From Bacteroidota bacterium (GTDB lineage Bacteria; Bacteroidota; Bacteroidia; Bacteroidales; TTA-H9): a stretch of DNA of 45,264 nucleotides. Where the stretch lies: contig QKGM01000055.1 in NCBI GenBank assembly GCA_003250395.1, positions 1 through 45,264 of the forward strand, read 5' to 3'. Shown here in pieces: positions 38,691-45,264 of the stretch; position 1 is the first letter of the stretch, and each line of letters starts with the position of its first letter. The notes under the pieces are model-generated. The model had not been told where the DNA came from and did not search any database. It was given only the letters and a program-made list of their open reading frames with translations. Made by a program: the position numbers and the translations under genes.

Positions 38691-39031
38691 CAGAACAAAA
38701 AGAGTGCCAAAAGAAGCTTTCTCTACTTCATTAAAAAGAGGAATTAAAGCTTATTAAACTGCCATTTCAGGATTCTGCCTTATGTACTGTCTAATATTCT
38801 ATTCTGTATATGCCATATTAACCGCTTTTTACAGAAGGTCGACCAACATTCTTGGTCGTACCTGTCACTTTCCCGGTATCTGTCAGTTTTCGCCAGTTAA
38901 TGCAGCCTTTAAACAAATCGAAAGAGGATGACCTTAGTCAGAAGCATATTCTCCAATCACTATTACCGGCATATTTCCATAGCGCGTAGTCCAAAGAAAA
39001 AATCGTAAAACAAGGGTTTAATAAAAACCGT
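38691..39031. other. Gene-free stretch before the exonuclease
   Basis: About 340 bases without a supportable reading frame, RNA or strong hairpin. Confidence 0.5.
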
Positions 39032-39039
39032 TACATTTG
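39032..39039 (+). promoter_or_regulatory. -7 promoter box of the exonuclease gene
   Basis: TACATTTG fits TAnnTTTG, 23 nt before the TTG start at 39063. Confidence 0.65.
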
Positions 39040-39062
39040 TGATGAATTAAAAAAATATTGTT

Positions 39063-39665
39063 TTGCATTTTAAGCAGGATATTGCCGACAGGTTCGAAAA
39101 AGAAATAACTCAGGAACAACTCGAATCGCTCTCATTGAATTTTTATCAGGGAGAAATCGTTGTGATTGACCATCCTGATCAGGTAAAAAGCGCGGTTGCG
39201 GATTTACAGTCTGAAGATATTCTTGGATTTGATACCGAAACGCGACCTAGTTTTCGTAAAGGAGAATATCACCCTATTGCCCTCATTCAGGTAGCTTCGG
39301 CATCTAAAGTATTCCTGTTCCGAACTAACCTGATCGGATTTCCAGAACCAATAAGAAAGTTATTGGAGAATAAACAGATTATCAAAGCAGGCATTGGCCT
39401 TGATAATGACCTACCCGAACTTAAAAAACTTCATCCATTCAATCCGGGCGGTTTTATAGATCTTAATAAAGAGCTGCCTCCTCTTGGATTCATAAACACG
39501 GGGGCAAAAAAGCTTACAGCCCTGATCCTCGGTTTCAGGCTTAGCAAAACCAAACAGACCAGTAACTGGGAAGCATTTGACCTTAACCAGGGCCAACTTA
39601 CCTATGCTGCCACAGATGCCTGGGTATGCAGAGAAATTTATCTCAGGCTGAGCGGTGTATCATAG
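39063..39665 (+). CDS. DEDDy 3'-5' exonuclease domain protein (RNase D/WRN-like)
   Basis: 200 aa, no Met inside the protein. The start must be non-ATG: TTG at 39063, or possibly ATT at 39057; an in-frame stop at 39048 excludes anything further upstream. The single exonuclease domain cuts single-stranded or structured RNA/DNA from the 3' end using two metals. Motif I 'GFDTETRP' (Asp57, Glu59), motif II 'GLDNDLPEL' (Asp116), motif III 'YAATDAW' (Tyr and Asp four apart, the DEDDy type). No HRDC or helicase domain is present. Convergent with corA, with one base between the stops and no terminator. Confidence 0.9.
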   Translation: MHFKQDIADRFEKEITQEQLESLSLNFYQGEIVVIDHPDQVKSAVADLQSEDILGFDTETRPSFRKGEYHPIALIQVASASKVFLFRTNLIGFPEPIRKLLENKQIIKAGIGLDNDLPELKKLHPFNPGGFIDLNKELPPLGFINTGAKKLTALILGFRLSKTKQTSNWEAFDLNQGQLTYAATDAWVCREIYLRLSGVS

Positions 39666-39666
39666 T

Positions 39667-40734
39667 TTAGGGCTTCCTGAATTTTCCCCATTTTAACCAC
39701 CACAGCATTCCGATAGTAGTTACAACCATTAAGCCAATAACCGCCGGATATCCCCACGTTGTTCTGAGTTCAGGCATATGGTTGAAATTCATTCCATAAA
39801 ATCCGGCAATAAAACCCAGTGGCATAAAAACTGTTGCTACAACAGTTAATCTCTTCATAATCTGATTCATTCTCAGATCACTTTGCGAGACATAAAAATC
39901 AAGCAATGAGCTATAGGTTTCTCTAAAATTCTCCATTGTATGAGTCACCTGAAGCAGGTGATCATAGACATCATGCATATAAATATGCATCGACTCGCGT
40001 ATCAGGGAAACATTTCCAGCTGCCAGTTTGCGAAATTCCTCCAAAAGTGGAGCCACCTGACGTCGCATTCCTGAAAAATCTTTTCTCAGAAGGATCAGTC
40101 TTTCAGCTCGAAACTTTTCGGGATGACGCAGTAAGGCTTCTTCAATTGAATCCAGTTCATTTTCGAAAGATTCCAATACCAGGAAATACTGGTCAACAAT
40201 CCGGTCGCATATTAAATAGAGTAAATAATCGGTACCTCTTTCTCTCAATTTCGGAACAGAGATAAGCCGTTCGCTGATATAGTCAACCCAATCCCCTGGT
40301 TTTTCACGAAATGAAATGATATAAGACGGTCCAATAATGATACTTACATGCTCTAGCCTGAGTGAGTTAGATATCTGCTCAAACGAAATCAGTTTCAACG
40401 TAACAAAGACGTGATTTCCCTGATCTTCTACTTTGGGTTGTTGATTTACGTTCAGAATATCTTCAAGCAAAAGGCGGTGTATTCCAAATCTGGCTCCTGC
40501 TTCCTCAATCATCGAAATGTCAGATAGCCCGGCAACATGTACCCATATATTTCTTCCTTCAGGCGGTGGAGCAAAGGCTTCTGCTAAGGTGGCGTTTTTC
40601 GTAACTTCGACATTACCAGCGTGATATTCAAGACGCGTTAATCCAGCATTCAGTTCGGTATAGCGTCCTGTGTAAACGAGCGTACCAGGAGCCATTCCGG
40701 TTTTTTGTGAATAGCGCTTGTTGTTTTGGTTCAT
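39667..40734 (-). CDS. corA: Magnesium/cobalt transporter CorA
   Basis: 355 aa. CorA/2-TM-GxN family, homopentameric Mg2+ channel of the inner membrane. A large N-terminal cytoplasmic domain with long helices is followed by two C-terminal transmembrane segments. The signature YGMN is in 'GFIAGFYGMNFNHMPEL' at the end of TM1, and the protein ends with a basic tail. It begins 3 nt after acpH and is co-transcribed with it from the promoter at 41399-41406. Confidence 0.96.
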   Translation of the reverse strand: MNQNNKRYSQKTGMAPGTLVYTGRYTELNAGLTRLEYHAGNVEVTKNATLAEAFAPPPEGRNIWVHVAGLSDISMIEEAGARFGIHRLLLEDILNVNQQPKVEDQGNHVFVTLKLISFEQISNSLRLEHVSIIIGPSYIISFREKPGDWVDYISERLISVPKLRERGTDYLLYLICDRIVDQYFLVLESFENELDSIEEALLRHPEKFRAERLILLRKDFSGMRRQVAPLLEEFRKLAAGNVSLIRESMHIYMHDVYDHLLQVTHTMENFRETYSSLLDFYVSQSDLRMNQIMKRLTVVATVFMPLGFIAGFYGMNFNHMPELRTTWGYPAVIGLMVVTTIGMLWWLKWGKFRKP

Positions 40735-40737
40735 TTA

Positions 40738-41379
40738 TTATGACTTTAGTTTAATTGTAGAAAGCTGATGAGAGTAGTCAATGGCAGGAATCGGGACAAG
40801 TTTTGCAATCTCTGTCTTCACATACGAAATGACCTCGGGAAAAAGTCGGTCGAAACAATCGGAAAGACCATCATAATTTTCAATAAAAGTATCTACAGCC
40901 ATTGGCATGGTAGACTTCGAAGAAGTCCGATGATGCATGCCGATAAAGACTCGTTTGAGAAACTCCAGGCTTGAGTACCTTGTTAGCCAGTCATCCTTCG
41001 TAATATGAGGGAGAATCCGTCTGCTTTGCAATGGCAGCCATTCGGTGCGCTGAAGTAATATCTGGTAACAATAATCAGCGAAATCGGAGAGCCGAAGTGT
41101 TGAAAAGGATCCCCATTTCAACGCTAAAAAATGGTCGAATAAAATATCAATTACCACTCCAGACCAACGACCCAGTTTTGGTCTGATCAGTTCAACACCA
41201 TCCCGAAAAGCTAAGTGAGAATCTGTAAAGCTATCAAGCAATCTATGCACGATAACACCCTGTTTAGCTGCAACAGGCAACAACTCTATCATGCGGCCTT
41301 TAACACTATCGGCAATAAAACTTCCTGTCAGAAAATCCTCATCAAGCGTACTAACATACAGATGGGCCAAAAAATTCAT
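40738..41379 (-). CDS. acpH: ACP phosphodiesterase (AcpH/DUF479 family)
   Basis: 213 aa. Hydrolyses the phosphopantetheine arm from acyl-carrier protein (holo to apo-ACP). N-terminal 'MNFLAHLYVS' and 'GSFIADSVKGR', 'GVIVHRLLDSFTDSH' and 'VVIDILFDHFLAL' are family signatures with the His/Asp metal-site residues of an HD-like fold. Length fits. First gene of a two-gene minus-strand unit with corA. Confidence 0.9.
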   Translation of the reverse strand: MNFLAHLYVSTLDEDFLTGSFIADSVKGRMIELLPVAAKQGVIVHRLLDSFTDSHLAFRDGVELIRPKLGRWSGVVIDILFDHFLALKWGSFSTLRLSDFADYCYQILLQRTEWLPLQSRRILPHITKDDWLTRYSSLEFLKRVFIGMHHRTSSKSTMPMAVDTFIENYDGLSDCFDRLFPEVISYVKTEIAKLVPIPAIDYSHQLSTIKLKS

Positions 41380-41398
41380 TTACAATATGTTTTAATCA

Positions 41399-41406
41399 CA
41401 AAAATA
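41399..41406 (-). promoter_or_regulatory. -7 promoter box of acpH-corA
   Basis: TATTTTTG on the minus strand, 20 nt before the ATG at 41379. Confidence 0.65.
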
Positions 41407-41447
41407 GGCATTTGCGGTTTTGAATAGGCTGGCAACCTAAAAATTCG

Positions 41448-41455
41448 TAGTTTTG
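41448..41455 (+). promoter_or_regulatory. -7 promoter box of iorAB
   Basis: TAGTTTTG fits TAnnTTTG, 37 nt before the ATG at 41493; divergent from the acpH promoter. Confidence 0.65.
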
Positions 41456-41492
41456 TTGAAGATAAGCCCCAAAGAAATAAAACTAAATCACC

Positions 41493-43100
41493 ATGCAAAA
41501 ACTGGTTTTATTGGGAGATGAGGCCATTGCACAGGCTGCCATTGACGCTGGAATATCAGGCATCTATGCCTACCCAGGCACTCCCTCCACTGAAATAACC
41601 GAATACATTCAACATTCAAAAGAAGCTGCTGCCAAAGGAATTAAAGCCTGTTGGACAGCAAACGAAAAAACTGCCATGGAAACGGCATTAGGTATGTCGT
41701 ATGCAGGAAAACGGACGATGGTTTGTATGAAGCATGTCGGGCTCAACGTAGCTGCCGACCCCTTCATCAACTCAGCCATAACCGGTGCAAATGGCGGTTT
41801 GATAATTGTCTCAGCCGACGACCCTTCGATGCACAGTTCGCAAAATGAGCAAGACTCCCGCTTCTATGGTAAATTTGCCCTTGTGCCAATTCTCGAACCT
41901 TCAAACCAACAGGAAGCCTACGATATGGTTCGATATGGATTTGACCTGTCGGAACGTTTTCGCCTTCCCGTGATGCTTAGAATCACTACCCGGCTTGCCC
42001 ATAGCAGATCAGGTATTGAAACCAGGCAACAGCGTGAACAAAATGATGTTTCGTTGCCCGAAAATTTACGCCAGTTTGTTTTACTTCCAGCCATAGCAAG
42101 GAAGCAATACAAAAACCTTTTAGGTCAGCAGCAAGCCCTTATAAGTGAATCTGAGACCTCAGGACTGAATACATATATTGATGGGACAGACAAGTCAAAA
42201 GGGATCATCACGACAGGATTGGCCTACAATTATCTCATGGAAAACTTTGCCGACCGAATTGTTCCCTTCCCCGTCGTAAAAATAGGGCAATATCCCTTAC
42301 CAGTTAAGTTGATTGAAAAACTCGCCAATGAATGTGAGGAGTTGCTTATCATGGAAGAAGGAATGCCGCTAGTTGAGGAGCAACTGGCAGGATTACTCCA
42401 TCGTGGAATTAAAGTAAGAGGTCGTCTCGACGGCACCCTTCCGCGTGATGGTGAACTCAATCCAAATATTGTTGCTGTAGCACTTGGATTTACAGATACC
42501 AGGGGAGAAGAAATACCGGAAATTGTAGCTTCGCGTCCTCCTTCACTCTGTGTAGGCTGCCCACATACTGATTCATATCTTGCATTAAATGAAGCTATGG
42601 AATCGTACTCCAAAGGGAGGGTATTTGCCGATATCGGTTGTTACACTCTTGCAGCGCTTCCCCCGTTACAGTCGATCAATTCATGTGTCGATATGGGCGC
42701 ATCTATAACGATGGCTAAAGGAGCTGCTGATGCAGGTTTGGTACCCGCTGTTGCTGTCATTGGTGACTCAACCTTTACCCACTCAGGTATGACAGGACTG
42801 CTTGATGCGGTTATTCATAATGCCCCCATAACAGTACTGATACTTGACAACAGTACAACAGGGATGACGGGAGGTCAATCATCAGAGGCATTTGGCCGGT
42901 TAAAGGATATTGTTACGGGACTTGGTGTTGATCCGGAGCATATCAGGATTCTAAAACCGCTGAGAAAAAACCATGCAGAGAATGTACAGGCCATAAAGGA
43001 AGAATTGAGTTACGAAGGTGTTTCTGTAATTATTCCGACACGTGAATGCATTCAGACATTAAATAAGCGGATGCGTGAAAAATTTAAAAATAAAAAATAA
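41493..43100 (+). CDS. iorA: Indolepyruvate ferredoxin oxidoreductase alpha subunit
   Basis: 535 aa. Oxidative decarboxylation of arylpyruvates from aromatic amino acids to aryl-acetyl-CoA, with thiamine diphosphate and ferredoxin. The N-terminal pyrimidine-binding domain carries 'YPGTPSTEITEYI' and 'NEKTAMETALG'; the C-terminal TPP domain carries 'CVGCPHTDSYLAL', 'IGDSTFTHSGMTGLLDAV' and 'LDNSTTGMTGGQ'. The protein ends right after the TPP domain (IPTRECIQ... basic tail), without the two-[4Fe-4S] ferredoxin domain that closes archaeal IorA (about 600 aa or more). Followed by iorB after 35 nt. Confidence 0.93.
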   Translation: MQKLVLLGDEAIAQAAIDAGISGIYAYPGTPSTEITEYIQHSKEAAAKGIKACWTANEKTAMETALGMSYAGKRTMVCMKHVGLNVAADPFINSAITGANGGLIIVSADDPSMHSSQNEQDSRFYGKFALVPILEPSNQQEAYDMVRYGFDLSERFRLPVMLRITTRLAHSRSGIETRQQREQNDVSLPENLRQFVLLPAIARKQYKNLLGQQQALISESETSGLNTYIDGTDKSKGIITTGLAYNYLMENFADRIVPFPVVKIGQYPLPVKLIEKLANECEELLIMEEGMPLVEEQLAGLLHRGIKVRGRLDGTLPRDGELNPNIVAVALGFTDTRGEEIPEIVASRPPSLCVGCPHTDSYLALNEAMESYSKGRVFADIGCYTLAALPPLQSINSCVDMGASITMAKGAADAGLVPAVAVIGDSTFTHSGMTGLLDAVIHNAPITVLILDNSTTGMTGGQSSEAFGRLKDIVTGLGVDPEHIRILKPLRKNHAENVQAIKEELSYEGVSVIIPTRECIQTLNKRMREKFKNKK

Positions 43101-43135
43101 CCGGGCATACGGCCCGAAAAAATAAATACGTCATT

Positions 43136-43723
43136 ATGAAAAGAGACATCATACTGGCCGGAGTCGGTGGACAAGGCATCCTGAGTATCGCCGCTATCAT
43201 TGGCACAGCCGCCGTATCGTCAGGTATATATGTTAAACAAGCTGAGGTTCATGGTATGTCGCAACGGGGAGGGGACGTTCAGTCAAATCTACGTCTCTCC
43301 TCAGCTCCTATTGCTTCTGATCTTATCCCATTTGGAAAAGCAGACATGATTATCAGCGTGGAGCCAATGGAATCATTACGTTATTTACCATATCTGTCAC
43401 CCGAAGGATGGTTAATAACCAATACCACACCCTTCGTCAATATTCCAAATTACCCTGATATCGAAAAGGTGATGGAAGAAATCGGGAAAGTCAGAAACCA
43501 CATTGTGCTTGATGCAGATCAAATGGCAACAGATGCCGGGTCGGCCCGTTCAGCCAACATGGTTATCCTTGGAGCTGCTTCACCCTTTCTCGATATTCCC
43601 TTAGAGATTCTGGAAGAGGCGATTCATTCTACCTTTAAACGTAAAGGTGAAGATATTGTTAATATGAACCTGAACGCTCTTCGCATCGGACGACAAGCAG
43701 CTGATGCGCAAATGAGTAAATAA
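43136..43723 (+). CDS. iorB: Indolepyruvate ferredoxin oxidoreductase beta subunit
   Basis: 195 aa, the gamma-type (KGD/POR-gamma) domain: 'GVGGQGILSIAAIIGTAA', then 'AEVHGMSQRGGDVQSNLRL', both family signatures. It pairs with IorA directly upstream (35-nt gap, same promoter). A terminator follows, so the operon is iorAB only; a phenylacetate-CoA ligase gene, which often completes this pathway, is not next to it. Confidence 0.94.
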   Translation: MKRDIILAGVGGQGILSIAAIIGTAAVSSGIYVKQAEVHGMSQRGGDVQSNLRLSSAPIASDLIPFGKADMIISVEPMESLRYLPYLSPEGWLITNTTPFVNIPNYPDIEKVMEEIGKVRNHIVLDADQMATDAGSARSANMVILGAASPFLDIPLEILEEAIHSTFKRKGEDIVNMNLNALRIGRQAADAQMSK

Positions 43724-43766
43724 TCTTGAAAGACGCTAATTAATAAGGAATTTATAATCTGACAAT

Positions 43767-43798
43767 GGAGGTCGGGAAAAGTCGACCTCCTTTTTTTT
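43767..43798 (+). terminator. Terminator after iorAB
   Basis: GGAGGTCG (43767-43774) pairs with CGACCTCC (43783-43790), followed by T8. Confidence 0.9.
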
Positions 43799-43804
43799 AC
43801 CAGT

Positions 43805-45067
43805 ATGAAACTGAAAAGAAATATTTATGAAATTGCTGCACTGGTTATTGCCGGCTTTGCTATTATTATAATATCTAACTGGATATTTTATACTGGCCGT
43901 CAGATAGATGAACTTATCGGGGAACGTAAAGAATTTGTCCCCGAACCAACCATGGAGTTCGGCATCATAACTGATTCATTTTCCGTTAAAAAAGATGAAA
44001 TAAAGCCAGGAGAAAACATCTCGCAACTTTTAGGAAAACACGGTTTAACTGCTGTAACCATCGATAAATTAGTAAAAAAATGTGATGGTGTATTCGACCT
44101 GAGAAGAATAAAGGCAGGTAACCCCTATACACTAATGTTAGCCAAAGATTCATCGAAGGCGATTCAGTATTTTATTTATGAGGAGTCTCCTATTTCCTAT
44201 ATCATACTTGATTTGCGTGATACTCTTGCTGTTAGTTTTGGCGAAAAAGAGGTATCGGTAGCTGTAGATTCGGTGGTTGGTGAAATAAAGTCTTCCCTGT
44301 GGAATGCACTATCTTCTACTCCTGATGGTATTGAACTCGCTGTTGAAATGGAGAATATTTACGGATGGGTGGTTGACTTCTTCGGACTGCAACCCGGTGA
44401 TCATTTTGGGCTTCTATACGAAAAACTTGCAGCGGGTGGAAAACAAATGGGAGTTGGTAAAATTCTTGCTGCAACATTTACAACATCTGGTAAAACGTTC
44501 CAGGCTTATTACTATAGATCCGATTCGTTAGGTATTGCAGCAGATTATTTCGATGAAAAAGGACAAAGCCTTCGTCGTGCATTCCTCAAATCACCGCTAA
44601 AGTTCAGTAGAATAAGCTCACGGTTCTCCGGAAAACGTTACCATCCTGTACTTAAAATTTACCGGCCTCATCATGGAGTCGATTATGCAGCTCCGATTGG
44701 AACCCCAGTCTTTTCCATTGGAGCTGGTATTGTACAGGAAGCTGGTTTTCAAAGAGGTGGAGCAGGAAAATATCTTAAAATTAAACATAACAGTACCTAC
44801 ACCACTGTGTATATGCACTTAAATGGCTATGCCAAAGGAATTAAAAGTGGAGTAAGGGTAAATCAGGGAGATGTAATAGGTTATGTTGGCAGAACAGGTC
44901 TTGCTACGGGTCCACATCTTGATTTCAGAGTATATATGAACGGACATCCCATTGACCCGCTAAAAATGAAATCTCCGCCGGCAAAACCAATATCTCCTGC
45001 CTTTTTAAAGAGCTACCAGGCTTCAATCCATCAAAGACAACTTATGATGGACAGGATTGGACGCTAA
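43805..45067 (+). CDS. M23-family (LytM-type) metallopeptidase, membrane-anchored
   Basis: 420 aa. One N-terminal transmembrane helix (about 10-30), then a periplasmic region with an OapA/LysM-like segment around 60-110 ('KPGENISQLLGKHGL'). A C-terminal M23 domain (about 275-400) follows. Zinc/catalytic motifs: 'HHGVDYAAPIGTPV' (H-x3-D), 'YMHL' and 'TGPHLDFRV'. The last has HLD where the usual motif is HLH, so the third zinc ligand position is Asp; this variant is common in Bacteroidota but may alter activity. Likely acts on peptidoglycan cross-bridges or activates amidases. Starts 6 nt after the T-tract of the iorAB terminator. Confidence 0.9.
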   Translation: MKLKRNIYEIAALVIAGFAIIIISNWIFYTGRQIDELIGERKEFVPEPTMEFGIITDSFSVKKDEIKPGENISQLLGKHGLTAVTIDKLVKKCDGVFDLRRIKAGNPYTLMLAKDSSKAIQYFIYEESPISYIILDLRDTLAVSFGEKEVSVAVDSVVGEIKSSLWNALSSTPDGIELAVEMENIYGWVVDFFGLQPGDHFGLLYEKLAAGGKQMGVGKILAATFTTSGKTFQAYYYRSDSLGIAADYFDEKGQSLRRAFLKSPLKFSRISSRFSGKRYHPVLKIYRPHHGVDYAAPIGTPVFSIGAGIVQEAGFQRGGAGKYLKIKHNSTYTTVYMHLNGYAKGIKSGVRVNQGDVIGYVGRTGLATGPHLDFRVYMNGHPIDPLKMKSPPAKPISPAFLKSYQASIHQRQLMMDRIGR

Positions 45068-45071
45068 TTAC

Positions 45072-45264
45072 TTAGTTCATAACCTCAATACCGGAGAATT
45101 GAACCTGAATAGCATTCAGCAACTTTCCCATGCTATATGGCTTGGTAATATAATTCTCACAACCAATCTCACGACATGTTTTTTGATATTCAGGAACAGC
45201 AAATGCAGTCTGTATAATAACAGAAATGTATTTAAAATTTCTCTTTATCTCTCTGGCAACTTCA
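45072..45264 (-). CDS. Receiver-domain protein, C-terminal part (cut by window edge)
   Basis: Only the last 64 codons are in the window; the stop is TAA at 45072-45074 on the minus strand and the 5' part lies beyond 45264. The readable part contains 'VIIQTAFA' (the Thr/Ala switch strand) and 'GCENYITKPYSMGKLL' (the conserved Lys-Pro of receiver domains), then ends 17 residues later. It is therefore the C-terminus of a CheY-like receiver, either a response regulator or the end of a hybrid kinase. Convergent with the M23 gene, 4 nt between the stops. Confidence 0.85.
   Translation of the reverse strand, partial: EVAREIKRNFKYISVIIQTAFAVPEYQKTCREIGCENYITKPYSMGKLLNAIQVQFSGIEVMN

Overview
The window looks like a chromosomal segment of a Bacteroidota bacterium, probably order Bacteroidales. 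The main evidence is the promoter grammar. Many genes are preceded by the Bacteroidota -7 box TAnnTTTG, several with a TTTG/TTG-like -33 element about 18-21 nt upstream, and classical Shine-Dalgarno sequences are mostly absent. The gene content agrees: secreted propeller/PKD proteins of the kind exported by the type IX secretion system (T9SS), TonB-dependent receptors with an N-terminal carboxypeptidase-regulatory domain, surface lipoproteins, a PocR/PAS/GAF hybrid kinase and a PheS with a Cys-rich insertion. No phage, insertion sequence, CRISPR array or plasmid genes were seen.

Layout. 1-4600 is a repeat-rich accessory island: two tandem paralogous secreted proteins embedded in modular repeats (hexanucleotide NTTRRC tracts plus 'ctctgtg/cacggag' modules), which appears to continue upstream of the window. 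4600-5300 holds one copy of an 11-bp-period repeat element and tRNA-Lys. 5356-13032 holds meaB, a lysylphosphatidylglycerol (LPG) synthase-like membrane protein, a small heat-shock protein, two tandem secreted cyclophilins, pheS, a propeller lipoprotein and a proline-iminopeptidase-like hydrolase. 13278-17671 holds gyrB and glnS on the minus strand. 17746-22185 holds tRNA-Cys and a compact unit of two related lipoproteins and a TonB-dependent receptor. 22861-29571 holds a predicted outer-membrane barrel, a CPA2 cation/proton antiporter, LpxH, an M20 dipeptidase and two small unknown proteins. 29646-34080 holds a large hybrid kinase and an AraC/GyrI regulator. 34240-37851 holds rpmB and a second TonB-receptor unit. 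37852-39062 is mostly gene-free and carries the second copy of the 11-bp element. 39063-45264 holds a 3'-5' exonuclease, acpH-corA, iorAB, an M23 peptidase and the C-terminal end of a receiver-domain protein cut by the window edge.

Most of the window is housekeeping. The parts worth a second look are (i) the tandem secreted-protein island, where near-identical gene ends flank a diverged middle and the expected T9SS sorting domain is missing; (ii) a repeat element, present twice in opposite orientations, with five 11-bp units each carrying CG at the same phase; and (iii) the two-lipoprotein plus TonB-receptor uptake unit of unknown substrate.

Several starts were moved from the longest possible reading frame. 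For meaB and gyrB the first start codon (TTG) lies inside the -7 promoter box. For the small gene at 29143 the longer frame begins inside or before a terminator hairpin. Identity statements are by-eye estimates, since no alignment or database search was possible.
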